From: Methanoregula sp. PtaU1.Bin051
GTDB lineage: Archaea > Halobacteriota > Methanomicrobia > Methanomicrobiales > Methanospirillaceae
Reading direction: 5' to 3'
DNA: 64,000 bases
NCBI GenBank assembly: GCA_002067895.1
Contig: MVRE01000014.1
Coordinates: 1 to 64,000, forward strand
Part shown: piece by piece, positions 45,385-54,045 of the stretch
How the letters are laid out: each line of letters begins with the position of its first letter
Position numbering within the stretch: position 1 is the first letter of the stretch
Program-made: the position numbers and the translations under genes
Notes under the pieces: model-generated
What the model was told of the DNA's origin: nothing
What the model saw: only the letters and a program-made list of their open reading frames with translations
Databases searched by the model: none

Positions 45385-46808
45385 TCGAGCTAAAAAACGT
45401 CAGTTACACGTACCCGCACACGGTGCAGCCGGCCCTGCACCGGATCTCCCTTTCTCTAGAAAAAGGCCGGTGCATCATGATTACCGGTCCTTCGGGGGCC
45501 GGAAAAACATCGCTCTGCCTTGCAGCTTCCGGCATCCTGCACCACGAATACGGCGGCAAGATGGAGGGCGAGGTGATCGTAGACAATAAAAACGTCTCGG
45601 TGTACAAAACGCTTTCCGACCTCGCAAGGAATGTCGGCGTCGTCTTCGACGACGCGGAAGCCCAGATGATCTTCACCACAGTCGAGGAGGAGATCCTCTC
45701 GGCGCTCGAGCACCGTGGACTTTCCGCGGAGGAGATAGAAAAGCGCCTTGCTGAGATCATGAAGATTACTTACCTTAACGAGCTGAAGGACAGGTCACCG
45801 CATAACCTCTCGGGAGGCCAGAAGCAACGCGTGGCCCTTGCTGCAACGCTTGCGCTCGGAAACGACATCCTGCTCCTCGATGAACCAACCTCCGAGCTTG
45901 ACGAGCACGCGACGGTACGGATCGCCGGGATCCTAGCAGGGCTCAAAGCACAGGGAAAGACCCTGCTTTTAATCGAGCACAAGTACAGCCAGTTCCGGGA
46001 GATGGTCGATACTCTTGTTGTCATGGAGAACGGGACCGTCACCGCGAAGGGAAAACCGGAAGACCTCCTCAGGGATGAACGGATCCGGGGGATGGTGCTC
46101 CCGGATTTTTCCACATTCAGGAAGGCAGCACCGGCACCGGTTACGGCTGAGCCGGTCATCACGGTAAACAACCTGTCCCATTCGTACGGCACCATAGAAG
46201 CGCTTCATGACGTGAACCTCATGATCCGGAAAGGAGAGTTCGTTGCGATAGTCGGGGAGAACGGCTCGGGAAAGACGACTCTCGTCAAGCATTTCAACCG
46301 CCTCCTCTCACCGTCAGGCGGTGACGTGATCGTGAACGGGAGGAACGTAAAGGAGTGCAGCATCGCCGACCTTGCGCGGGACGTAGGGCTTGTCTTCCAG
46401 AACCCGGACCACATGTTCTTTGCCGATACGGTCCGGGACGAGATCGCGTACGGGGTGAAGAACCTTGCCATACAGGACGCCGGTGCAGTCATCGACGCGG
46501 CACTGAAGGACGCCGGCCTTACGGAATCGGCGGGCCTGTACCCCCGCTGGCTCTCGCGCGGGGAGCGTCAGCGCCTCGCCATCGCCTGCGTCGTCGCCAT
46601 GCAGCCCGGCATCATCGTACTCGACGAGCCGACGACCGGGCTCGACGGGTACGAGGCGCGGGACGTCATCATGATGCTTCGGAATCTCCAGGAGAAAGGG
46701 CATACCATCATCATCATCACCCATAACCGGGATATCGCCCGGCACTGCGCCGACCGGGTCATCACCATGGAGAACGGGCGGATCATCAGCGATACGGGAG
46801 GCGCGTGA
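45381..46808 (+). CDS. ECF transporter ATPase, fused double ABC domain
   Basis: A 475-residue protein with two ATP-binding cassettes. Domain 1 has GPSGAGKTS, signature LSGGQKQR and LLLDEPTSELD. Domain 2 (from about 255) has GENGSGKTT, signature LSRGERQR and IVLDEPTTGLD. The two halves correspond to EcfA1 and EcfA2 and power the S-component next door. The second signature deviates from LSGGQ. It is coupled to trpP-like on one side and to ecfT on the other. Confidence 0.93.
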   Translation: MIELKNVSYTYPHTVQPALHRISLSLEKGRCIMITGPSGAGKTSLCLAASGILHHEYGGKMEGEVIVDNKNVSVYKTLSDLARNVGVVFDDAEAQMIFTTVEEEILSALEHRGLSAEEIEKRLAEIMKITYLNELKDRSPHNLSGGQKQRVALAATLALGNDILLLDEPTSELDEHATVRIAGILAGLKAQGKTLLLIEHKYSQFREMVDTLVVMENGTVTAKGKPEDLLRDERIRGMVLPDFSTFRKAAPAPVTAEPVITVNNLSHSYGTIEALHDVNLMIRKGEFVAIVGENGSGKTTLVKHFNRLLSPSGGDVIVNGRNVKECSIADLARDVGLVFQNPDHMFFADTVRDEIAYGVKNLAIQDAGAVIDAALKDAGLTESAGLYPRWLSRGERQRLAIACVVAMQPGIIVLDEPTTGLDGYEARDVIMMLRNLQEKGHTIIIITHNRDIARHCADRVITMENGRIISDTGGA

Positions 46809-46810
46809 AT

Positions 46811-47608
46811 ATGGCCGAGATCCTCCAGTACGTGCACAAGGACACGTTTTTGCACCAGCTCCACCCGTATACCAAGATCGCGTTCATCATCATCGTCTCC
46901 GTCATGTGTATCATCGCAACCGACCCCGCTTTCCTTGCCCTGATGGGTGTCACCATGCTCGCGATTGCGGCGTCCGGAAAGCTTCTTGCAGAGTCCCTCC
47001 ACCAGCTCAAGCTGATCATCGTGATGAGCGTTGTTTTCATCGCGATCACGGTGATTACAATGCCCAATGGCGAGACGCTGGGGCACGTCGTCCCGCAGGC
47101 CGTCCCGTTCATCGGCGGGCTCATCCCGATAACGACCGGCGGGCTGATGATCGGCATCGTGCTGACGCTCCGGTTCATTGTGCTCATCTTCGCCTTCCAG
47201 CTCTTCCTCATCTCCACGCAGCCGCGGGACCTCGTCCACGCGATGGAGAAGGCGGGCTTCCCCATCGACTACGTCCTGATGTTCATCATCGCGCTGCGGT
47301 TCATCCCGACCCTCCAGATAGAGGGGCAGCGTATCCACGAAGCCCAGCTCGCACGGGGCTACAACCCAGGTACCGGCTTTGTAGGTAAGATCAGGAGCGT
47401 GGCCCCTATCGTCATCCCGCTCGTGTCCAACGCGCTGCTGCGATCCAACGTGCTGGGCCTTACCATCGATATGCGGGGGTACCGGACGGGGAAGAGAACG
47501 CATGTCCGGGAGCGGGTTTTTATGAAGCGCGACTATGCCGTGTTTGCTGTGCTGGCCGTTGCCGGCTGCGGGTTCGTTGCGCTCGTCCTGAAAGGGATAC
47601 TTGTCTGA
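46811..47608 (+). CDS. ecfT: ECF transporter transmembrane coupling protein EcfT
   Basis: A 265-residue protein. It opens FLHQLHPYTKIAFIII, the CbiQ/EcfT N-terminus, has five to six TM segments and the two Ala-Arg-Gly-type coupling helices (AQLARGYN, and DMRGYRTGKR) that press on the ATPases. ATG 46811 lies nine bases after GGAGG; GTG 46805 is too close. It is the last gene of the operon and is followed by T-runs. Confidence 0.92.
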   Translation: MAEILQYVHKDTFLHQLHPYTKIAFIIIVSVMCIIATDPAFLALMGVTMLAIAASGKLLAESLHQLKLIIVMSVVFIAITVITMPNGETLGHVVPQAVPFIGGLIPITTGGLMIGIVLTLRFIVLIFAFQLFLISTQPRDLVHAMEKAGFPIDYVLMFIIALRFIPTLQIEGQRIHEAQLARGYNPGTGFVGKIRSVAPIVIPLVSNALLRSNVLGLTIDMRGYRTGKRTHVRERVFMKRDYAVFAVLAVAGCGFVALVLKGILV

Positions 47609-47617
47609 AATAATCAA

Positions 47618-47656
47618 AAGACCTTTTTTTGACAAAAGACCCATCTGGGTTTTTTA
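47618..47656. terminator. T-rich terminator region between ecfT and tRNA-Arg
   Basis: A run of seven T (47624-47630) follows ecfT. A short hairpin (ACCC-atct-GGGT) leading into six T lies at 47639-47656, as in archaeal termination. The A-rich complement would also stop the leftward tRNA transcript. Confidence 0.5.
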
Positions 47657-47663
47657 AGAAAAA

Positions 47664-47735
47664 CGCCCCGGCCGGGATTCGAACCCGGGTCAAAAGCTCC
47701 GGAGGCTTCTAGGATATCCACTACCCTACCGGGGC
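47664..47735 (-). tRNA. tRNA-Arg (anticodon CCG)
   Basis: The reverse strand folds as a cloverleaf: acceptor GCCCCGG/CCGGGGC, anticodon arm GAAGC-CTCCGGA-GCTTT and T arm CGGGTTCGAATCCCG. The anticodon CCG reads CGG. There is no intron and no encoded CCA. The gene is 72 bases including the discriminator G. Confidence 0.95.
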
Positions 47736-47864
47736 GCGAAGATTGCACATAAATGACGCTATGCAGATTTTTAAATCTTTGGAGGAATTGGGTCATAACA
47801 GATCCAATTCCGGAAAATGAGATAGGATTAAAGGATCTTGGATTCGGAATTACAATAGGCAACC

Positions 47865-48731
47865 ATGGAGCAGATCCTCTCGCGGGAGATTAAGGCCGGC
47901 ACCCGATTCTTTACCCTGACGGTCGACAAGGAAGACCTCTCGGAGATCTACCCGGGCTTTTTCCGGTACACGCTGGCCGTCCGTTCCGGCGATGCAGCGA
48001 TCGCGCTCTTCCGGACAAATACCTACGAGTATGCGCCCGGCGTCCCGCTCCGTGCTGAAGAAGTCACTCTTGAAAAGGCGGATCGCTGGGAAAAAGACCT
48101 TCAGGCCAACGCCGATGAATTCCTTTCCGGGCTGAAATCTGAGCTGAAAACGCCTGTACAAATCCCGCACGTCGACGTCGTTATCGTGCAGGCAAGTCCT
48201 CGGGCAGACGGGAACTCGAGCACCCTTGCGCAATGGGCAGAGGTGGCGGCGCGGGAAGCCGGCATGGAAGTCGACGTGATCTACCCGCACGATATGGATA
48301 TCCATGAATGCATCGGCTGCTACCAGTGTTTCAACGCCGGCACCTGTATCTATGACGACGACATGATAGGCATCATCGCACAGGTCAATAGCTGCCGGCT
48401 CCTCATCATCTGCACGCCGGTCTATACCAACACGGTGCCGGGCAACCTCAAGCTGATGATCGACCGGTTCCAGGAGTACTTTGCGGCGCAGTCGCTTGAT
48501 TTGGCACAAACGGGAAAGACAAAGGGGATTATCCTCTCCGTTGCCGGCCGGCCAGGGCAGGAGAACTTCACCTGCATTAAAAAAGTCTTAACATCGTTCA
48601 TGAATATCGCGGGCATCAGGCCGGCCGGGGACGTTTTCATCGATGGCGTGGACCGGGTCCATGACATCCGGGAGATCGAGGGCTTACGCGAACGTGTTCA
48701 GGCGCTCGTTGAAAATTGTCTGAAATCATAA
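47865..48731 (+). CDS. Flavodoxin-like NAD(P)H oxidoreductase / iron-sulfur flavoprotein
   Basis: A 288-residue protein. Residues 1-100 form an unassigned domain. An FMN-reductase fold follows (VIVQASPRADGNSSTLA) with the cysteine cluster CIGCYQCFNAGTC (CX2CX2CX5C) and TPVYTNTVPGNLKLMIDRF. The compact cysteine pattern matches archaeal iron-sulfur flavoproteins (Isf), which carry FMN and a 4Fe-4S cluster and reduce O2/H2O2 or other acceptors. The extra N-terminal domain is unusual for Isf. Confidence 0.85.
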   Translation: MEQILSREIKAGTRFFTLTVDKEDLSEIYPGFFRYTLAVRSGDAAIALFRTNTYEYAPGVPLRAEEVTLEKADRWEKDLQANADEFLSGLKSELKTPVQIPHVDVVIVQASPRADGNSSTLAQWAEVAAREAGMEVDVIYPHDMDIHECIGCYQCFNAGTCIYDDDMIGIIAQVNSCRLLIICTPVYTNTVPGNLKLMIDRFQEYFAAQSLDLAQTGKTKGIILSVAGRPGQENFTCIKKVLTSFMNIAGIRPAGDVFIDGVDRVHDIREIEGLRERVQALVENCLKS

Positions 48732-48777
48732 ATTGAAAAATCAATGATAAGAAAAAAACTGGAATTAAAACAATTTG

Positions 48778-48907
48778 TTACGCTCCTGGGATTTTGGCCT
48801 TCTGTTTGAAGAACTCTGATGAATTCTTCCCATCCTCGTGACTCTGATGAATCACTCGGACTTCATCCCCGCCACATGGGCACTTAAAAAAATGATCTGG
48901 TAATCAT
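48778..48907 (-). pseudogene. Relic of a TFS-like zinc-ribbon gene, frameshifted in a T-run
   Basis: A leftward frame without its own start reads FFKCPCGGDEVRVIHQSHED and then GKNSSEFFKQKAKIPGA to TAA (48778-48780). ATG 48907 lies in the neighbouring frame and joins it if one T is removed from the seven-T run (48886-48892). The HQ...SSEFFK layout resembles the end of TFS/RpoM zinc ribbons (…TRFFKCTKC), but the second CxxC is lost and the first is CPC. Confidence 0.4.
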
Positions 48908-49020
48908 TTTTACGAGTCTGCCATCCAGGTGGATATCAGACATCCCCCGCGAGGCGGTATTAATCGGACACGTAATAGAGAACAAATCCGAAAAAGAGCG
49001 GTTTTTCATCCAGCGAGAAA

Positions 49021-50049
49021 TCATGTTTTCCTGACATTGTACATGTGCCAGATCTTGCAGGCCCCTTCGTGGCTCACCATGCAGGGCCCGACCGGTGTCC
49101 GTGGAGTACAGGCTTTTGCAAACATCTTGCAGTCCGACGGTTGGGCGATTCCGCGGAGGACCTTGTCGCAGATGCAGGCCGGGTGCTTGGCGACATGTTT
49201 GTACATGATGCCGTACTTCTTCCACGCATCGTACTGCGAGAATTCCTCTTTCAGCCGAAGACCGGAGCCGCGGATGACGGGAAACCCGCGCCATTCCACA
49301 TCGGACGGTTCGAAGACCTCGTACATGATCCTCTTTGCCTTCACGTTCCCTTCGCGGCTGACCGCACGGGGGTAAGCGTTCTCGACCCGGTGCGTGCCCT
49401 CCTTCACCTGTTTCACCAGCATCAGGAGGCCCAGCAGGATATCGTCAGGCTCGAAGCCCGCGACCACCTGCGGCACCGGGAACTGCTCGTACTCGGCAAA
49501 CCCCATCACCGTGCAGACATGGCCAGGCAGCATGAATCCGTTCAGCTTCGCCTCACCCTGCTCCAGCAGCCATTTCATGGCCGGTGGCACGATCCGGTGG
49601 CAAGAGAGAATCGAAAAATTCTCCGGTGGTTTGGTCAGCATCATCGCAGCAACGGTCGGCGCGGTCGTCTCGAACCCGACCGAGATGAAGACAACGTCCG
49701 AATCCGTCTTCTGCGCGATCCCGACCGCCTTATGGATGCCCTGCACGACCCGCACGTCCCCGCCGCACGACTCGAGCGAGCCCTTTGTGCCGGGGACGCG
49801 GAGGAGGTCGCCATAGGTCGCAACGATGCAGCCCCTCCCGGCAAGTTCGAGCGCCGCATCGATCTCCCCCTGCGGCGTGATGCAGACCGGGCAGCCCGGC
49901 CCCATTACGATCTTCAGGTGCTCGGGAAGCAGGCTCCGGAGCCCCGCCCGTGCAATCGCCGCCTCATGGGTCCCGCAGATGTGCATGAATGCCATGTCGC
50001 GGTCAACGGCTTCTTTTAGGCTCTTTGCAATGTCAGTCCCTGCCGGCAT
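49021..50049 (-). CDS. hypD: Hydrogenase maturation protein HypD
   Basis: A 342-residue protein with the HypD motifs: CGTHEAAIAR (about 28-37, Fe-binding Cys), MGPGCPVCI, ISVGFETTAPTVA, and a cysteine-rich C-terminal part binding 4Fe-4S (HPACICDKVL, TPVGPCMVSHEGACKIWH). With HypC it carries the Fe(CN)2CO unit into [NiFe]-hydrogenases, here presumably the methanogen's F420-reducing, Mvh and Ech types. No other hyp gene is adjacent. It is divergent from the MscS gene. Confidence 0.95.
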   Translation of the reverse strand: MPAGTDIAKSLKEAVDRDMAFMHICGTHEAAIARAGLRSLLPEHLKIVMGPGCPVCITPQGEIDAALELAGRGCIVATYGDLLRVPGTKGSLESCGGDVRVVQGIHKAVGIAQKTDSDVVFISVGFETTAPTVAAMMLTKPPENFSILSCHRIVPPAMKWLLEQGEAKLNGFMLPGHVCTVMGFAEYEQFPVPQVVAGFEPDDILLGLLMLVKQVKEGTHRVENAYPRAVSREGNVKAKRIMYEVFEPSDVEWRGFPVIRGSGLRLKEEFSQYDAWKKYGIMYKHVAKHPACICDKVLRGIAQPSDCKMFAKACTPRTPVGPCMVSHEGACKIWHMYNVRKT

Positions 50050-50095
50050 GGAATCTCACTAGTATTTACCCCACAATAACATAAGCAGTACGTAT

Positions 50096-51127
50096 ATGGA
50101 GAACAGCATTCTCTATGCGGTGGCAGTGATCGCCGGCGGGATTATTGCTGCTGCGATCGCCAACATTATTGTGCGCTGGCTCAGGAGCCACGCGGACAAG
50201 AGCGAGACCAAGGTCGATGACATCGTCATTGCAGCTATAGGGATCCCCCTGCAGGTCACGGTTATCGCCGTGTCGGTCTACATCGCACTCAAGTACTCAG
50301 GGATAGTGCCTGAAGAGTATACGTGGATCATCTCGGACCAGGTCATTAACACGTTCTATATCGTAATCGGTGCGTGGGTCATCTCGGCCTTCGTCCATAA
50401 CTTCGTCGTGATCTACGGCGAGTGGCTCACCTCCCGGACCAAGAGCGATCTCGACGACCGGCTCATCGGGTTCATCGAGCTTGCCGCACGGTATATCATC
50501 TGGTTTGCAGCCGGCATGCTCATCCTGTCCAACCTGAAGATCGATATCACTCCCTTCCTGGCCGGTGCCGGTATTGCCGGGCTGGCCCTTGCGCTTGCCG
50601 CACAGGACATCATCTCCAACTTCTTCGGGGGGGCGATTATAACGGTTGACAAGCCGTTCAAGGTCGGGGACCGGATCAAGGTCGACCAGTTCTACGGGGA
50701 CGTCATCAGCGTCGGGCCGCGGAGCACCCGGCTTCAGACACTGGAATACCAGATCGTCACAATACCAAATAACAAAATAACCAGCAACGTGATTATCAAC
50801 TATTCCCAGCCGGATCCCAAACTGAAGATGTCGATCCCCGTTTCGGTTGCCTACGGCACTGACGTCGACCGTGTGACAAAGATCCTCTACGAGGTCGTCG
50901 ATGCGGCAATCAGGGAGACGGGATACCTGCACGATGAGCCGAAACCCCAGGTCTTCTTCACGGAGTTCGGGGCATCGGAACTCAAGTTCATCATCCGTGT
51001 CTGGTCGAAAGCATACAACACCCCTGACGAGGTCAAAGACTGCCTCAACCGCAGGATCAACGCACGGTTTGAAAAGGAAGGCATCGAGATCCCGTTCCAG
51101 CAGATCGATATCCATATGCGGAGCTGA
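50096..51127 (+). CDS. MscS-type mechanosensitive channel
   Basis: A 343-residue protein: four TM helices (about 5-25, 48-70, 88-110, 132-155). The pore-lining helix has FLAGAGIAGLALALAAQDII, then the beta domain (FKVGDRIKVDQFYGDVISVGPRST) and an alpha/beta C-terminal cage. It opens on osmotic downshock or, in some members, conducts small ions. Little or no leader precedes the ATG. It neighbours hypD without evident connection. Confidence 0.92.
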   Translation: MENSILYAVAVIAGGIIAAAIANIIVRWLRSHADKSETKVDDIVIAAIGIPLQVTVIAVSVYIALKYSGIVPEEYTWIISDQVINTFYIVIGAWVISAFVHNFVVIYGEWLTSRTKSDLDDRLIGFIELAARYIIWFAAGMLILSNLKIDITPFLAGAGIAGLALALAAQDIISNFFGGAIITVDKPFKVGDRIKVDQFYGDVISVGPRSTRLQTLEYQIVTIPNNKITSNVIINYSQPDPKLKMSIPVSVAYGTDVDRVTKILYEVVDAAIRETGYLHDEPKPQVFFTEFGASELKFIIRVWSKAYNTPDEVKDCLNRRINARFEKEGIEIPFQQIDIHMRS

Positions 51128-51192
51128 TCGTCCTATATTTCTCCCTGCAGGTACGGGGAAGGTTTATCAAAACACCCTTCCGACATTCCTGT

Positions 51193-51903
51193 ATGTTCGG
51201 GATATCCACGTTCTGCCTGCATAGAGAGCCACTGGACACTGCGCTGGATACCCTTGCAGCCGTGACGGATTACGTCGAGGTGATGGACGAAGGGTTGCAC
51301 TTCCTCCATAATCCCGACGTTCTTGAAAATTATTCAATTAAATATTCTGTCCATGCCCCGAGCCGGGGGACGAACCTTGCAAGCCTTTTAGAGCCGATCC
51401 GGCGGGCGAGCGTCGAGGTGATAAGCCAGTGTTTTGCCGTTGCTGCCGAGGTGAACGCGGATGTCATCGTCCATCCAGGTTATTTCGCATGGGAGGAGGA
51501 GCGGAAGGAAGCGGAAGACCAGTTCCGGCGATCGCGGGAAGATCTCCTTGATATCGCTGACGAGTTCTCCGTTGCTTTCTCGTTCGAGAACATGGGGAAC
51601 TGGCCGTATTTCCTGTTAAAGACGCCTGATGAACTTTCCCTGCTTGGAAAATGTGGGTTCGCACTCGATGTCGGGCATGCGCACCAGAACCACTGCCTTG
51701 ACGGTTTTTTACCGGTGAAGGCCGACCATTACCATCTTCACGACAACAATGCCGTCGAAGACACCCATGATCCGGTCGGTGCAGGGACGATCGATTTTGC
51801 ACTGGTCATGGATGCCGTAAAAAAGAGCGGGATTAATCCGGTCATCGAGGTTGCATCGTTCAAAGGCACGCTCCAGAGCATTACGGCCCTGAAAAAGATC
51901 TGA
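51193..51903 (+). CDS. TIM-barrel sugar phosphate isomerase/epimerase-like protein
   Basis: A 236-residue AP-endonuclease-2-like barrel. It begins FGISTFCLHREPLDTALDTL and has SVHAPSRGTNLAS, VIVHPGYFAW, FSFENMG, ALDVGHAHQN and HLHDNN, which supply the metal-binding His, Glu and Asp residues. Substrate unknown. It is on the same strand as MscS after 65 bases. An AGGTTTATCA stretch upstream may hold its own promoter. Confidence 0.85.
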   Translation: MFGISTFCLHREPLDTALDTLAAVTDYVEVMDEGLHFLHNPDVLENYSIKYSVHAPSRGTNLASLLEPIRRASVEVISQCFAVAAEVNADVIVHPGYFAWEEERKEAEDQFRRSREDLLDIADEFSVAFSFENMGNWPYFLLKTPDELSLLGKCGFALDVGHAHQNHCLDGFLPVKADHYHLHDNNAVEDTHDPVGAGTIDFALVMDAVKKSGINPVIEVASFKGTLQSITALKKI

Positions 51904-52083
51904 CCCGGCATTACGGCACGACCGCGGATCTTACAAAAACAGACGCCGGCGTACCTTCTCATTTCCGCAATGTTTTATAGTCAATACTACTAACGTAACT
52001 AGGCAACCTGCTCCGGTGGCCGGCCGACAGATCATGTCCCGCGAACGGACAATCGCATGGCGGCCGTATCCGGTCAGCGCAGG

Positions 52084-52155
52084 GCCTGTGTGGCTCAGCC
52101 GGTAGAGCACTTCCTTGGTAAGGAAGGCATGAAACCGACCACTTCCTCACATGCC
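52084..52155 (+). pseudogene. Degenerate tRNA-Thr (GGT) pseudogene
   Basis: The 5' half is intact: acceptor GCCTGTG, D arm GCTCAGCCGGTAGAGC, anticodon arm CTTCC-TTGGTAA-GGAAG. The 3' acceptor CACATGC pairs with six of seven bases (52148-52154). The intervening 21 bases lack a T arm and the GGTTCRA motif. An intact tRNA-Thr with the same anticodon follows 21 bases later. It is probably dead; a T-armless functional RNA is unlikely. Confidence 0.65.
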
Positions 52156-52176
52156 GGCAGGTTGTAAGAAAAGAGA

Positions 52177-52248
52177 GCCTTTGTGGCATAGTGGCATTGC
52201 GCCGCCTTGGTAAGGCGGAGGTCGCGGGTTCAATCCCCGCCAAAGGCT
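52177..52248 (+). tRNA. tRNA-Thr (anticodon GGT)
   Basis: Cloverleaf: acceptor GCCTTTG/CAAAGGC, anticodon arm CCGCC-TTGGTAA-GGCGG, T arm GCGGGTTCAATCCCCGC. The anticodon GGT reads ACC/ACU. There is no intron and no encoded CCA; the discriminator is T. A T-rich stretch (52249-52268) follows as terminator. Confidence 0.95.
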
Positions 52249-52356
52249 TATTATTTTTATATTTATTTATCATACATCTCATTCCGCATGCCGGAGTTCT
52301 TAATGTATGGAACAATCCATGCCCGGACGCGTAGGTAAGATAAAGGGTACTGGTCT

Positions 52357-52521
52357 ATGATTGGAATTGAATCCGGTCGGGACATCATCATCATCTGGAT
52401 GTCGGTCTGTACCGGCGCCATTGCCATGCATTTCATCGGCAACCTGGCGCTAATCATCATCGTAACTTCTATCTATTGCGCAGTCACCGGCATCTACGTT
52501 TACCGAAAGATGGGGAAGTAA
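52357..52521 (+). CDS. 54-residue two-helix membrane protein
   Basis: A complete short frame that starts MIGIESGRDIIIIWMSVC and ends IYVYRKMGK. Two hydrophobic segments (about 9-27 and 30-48) are separated by HFIGN, and the tail is basic, so both ends would face the cytoplasm. The codon choice resembles that of neighbouring genes. The family is not recognised. It stands between tRNA-Thr and the aminotransferase. Confidence 0.65.
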   Translation: MIGIESGRDIIIIWMSVCTGAIAMHFIGNLALIIIVTSIYCAVTGIYVYRKMGK

Positions 52522-52603
52522 GGCGCTAGGCCGGAACTAGCGTCCATGCTCATCGCTTTTTTGCCCTGCCGCCCCTATATTGATCCCGGAGATAAAGGCA
52601 ATC

Positions 52604-53836
52604 TTGAAACAGATAACGGTACAGAATAGCAGCACGCCGGCGGAAAAGGCGAAAGATTACCGGTTTACTAAGCGCATGAAAAGCACGCCCCGCTCCTTCA
52701 TCCGCGAGATTCTCAAAGTAACGCAGAGCCCCGATGTCATATCATTTGCCGGTGGGCTCCCGAACCCGGCACTGATCGATACGGCCGGCATCGCAAAGGC
52801 CGCACGGGCAGTACTTGCGCGGGACGGCAGCAAAGCCCTGCAGTACGCAACGACTGAAGGTGATCCATCCCTGCGGGAATTCATCTCAGAGCGGTACAAA
52901 AAGAGGCTTGGGCTCGACATACCGGCAGACGAAATCCTGATCACAAATGGTTCACAGCAGTGCCTCGATCTCATCGGGAAGGTGTTCATCGACCCGAAGG
53001 ATGACATAGCAATCGAACGCCCCGGTTACCTCGGGGCGATCCAGGCATTCTCGCTTTACGAGCCGCGGTTCCATGCAATCCCGCTCGGAGATAACGGGCC
53101 GGATCCATCAGTTCTGGAACGTACAGTTAAGAGACACCGAATCCGGCTGATGTACGGGATCCCCAATTCCCAGAATCCCTCCGGGATAACGTACTCGGCG
53201 CAACGAAGGGAGGAGACCGCGCAGATCCTAGCCGGAACCAGTGCGATCTTTGTCGAGGACGATGCCTATGGCGAACTGACGTTCTCAGGAAGAACTCTCC
53301 CCTCCATGCGCAGCAGCCTTCCGGACCAGACGATACTTACCGGCTCGTTCTCCAAGATTCTTGCACCGGGCATGCGTCTCGGGTGGATCAGTGCACCGCC
53401 GCCAGTTATGGAAAAGATCATCGTCGCAAAACAGGCAACGGACCTCCATTCCAACTACCTGTCCCAGCGGATCGCCTCGCAGTACCTATCGGAGAACAAC
53501 ATTGACGCTCACATCACGAATATCCGGAACGCATACCATGCGCAGTGCACCTGCATGCTTGACAGGATCAGGGCAGAATTCCCGGACGGGGTCCGGTACA
53601 CGAAACCAGCGGGGGGCATGTTTATCTGGATCACGCTTCCTGCAGGCTGTTGCTCGATGGAGGTTTTTGAATCGGCGTTAAAGGAGCACATCGCGGTGCT
53701 CCCGGGAATCCCGTTCTATGTTGACGGAGGCGGGACTGACACGCTCCGGCTGAACTTCTCAAACTCGGACGAAATGAAGATCCGGGCCGGTATACAAAAG
53801 CTCGGTTCTGTTATTGCAGCACTCTCCGGCGCATGA
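52604..53836 (+). CDS. PLP-dependent class I aminotransferase (2-aminoadipate/aromatic type)
   Basis: About 410 residues. SFIREILKVTQSPDVISFAGGLPNP (residues about 30-55) and later GIPNSQNPSGITYS, EDDAYGELTF and the PLP-lysine TGSFSKILAPGMRLGWI place it with MocR-like/LysN-type fold-I aminotransferases. It transfers amino groups between 2-oxoglutarate and aromatic, branched or aminoadipate substrates. TTG 52604 is preferred (GGAG upstream, spacing 11); TTG 52580 or ATG 52676 are alternatives, the last cutting into the conserved start. It stands alone. Confidence 0.88.
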   Translation: MKQITVQNSSTPAEKAKDYRFTKRMKSTPRSFIREILKVTQSPDVISFAGGLPNPALIDTAGIAKAARAVLARDGSKALQYATTEGDPSLREFISERYKKRLGLDIPADEILITNGSQQCLDLIGKVFIDPKDDIAIERPGYLGAIQAFSLYEPRFHAIPLGDNGPDPSVLERTVKRHRIRLMYGIPNSQNPSGITYSAQRREETAQILAGTSAIFVEDDAYGELTFSGRTLPSMRSSLPDQTILTGSFSKILAPGMRLGWISAPPPVMEKIIVAKQATDLHSNYLSQRIASQYLSENNIDAHITNIRNAYHAQCTCMLDRIRAEFPDGVRYTKPAGGMFIWITLPAGCCSMEVFESALKEHIAVLPGIPFYVDGGGTDTLRLNFSNSDEMKIRAGIQKLGSVIAALSGA

Positions 53837-53976
53837 AGTCCGGGTCCGTCAAGACGAAATGCGGGCCGGTATAAAAATATTATTCTTTAATGCCATAAGT
53901 ATTGTACAGTACCAGAAAGAGTATAACTAATTTTGGAGAACCAGTACTATTGACTAGCCAGAATACGATACAGCGC

Positions 53977-53991
53977 GCACCGGTACGGTGC
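53977..53991. promoter_or_regulatory. Inverted repeat upstream of the giant TPR gene
   Basis: GCACCG-gta-CGGTGC, a perfect 6+3+6 repeat, lies 55 bases before the ATG. Two copies of CAGTAC (53915-53920 and 53942-53947) lie further upstream with a TATA-like AGTATAACTAA. It may be an operator. Confidence 0.35.
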
Positions 53992-54045
53992 AGTCAGGAA
54001 CATGGACGTACGTAACAATAACCCGGGTAAAGGAGTAACCGGCTC

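Noticed and set aside
51959-52315. Leftward frame of 118 codons containing PLAGIEPATSALP
   Set aside because: It is the complement of the tRNA-Thr gene and its degenerate neighbour; this peptide is a well-known artefact of tRNA sequence.
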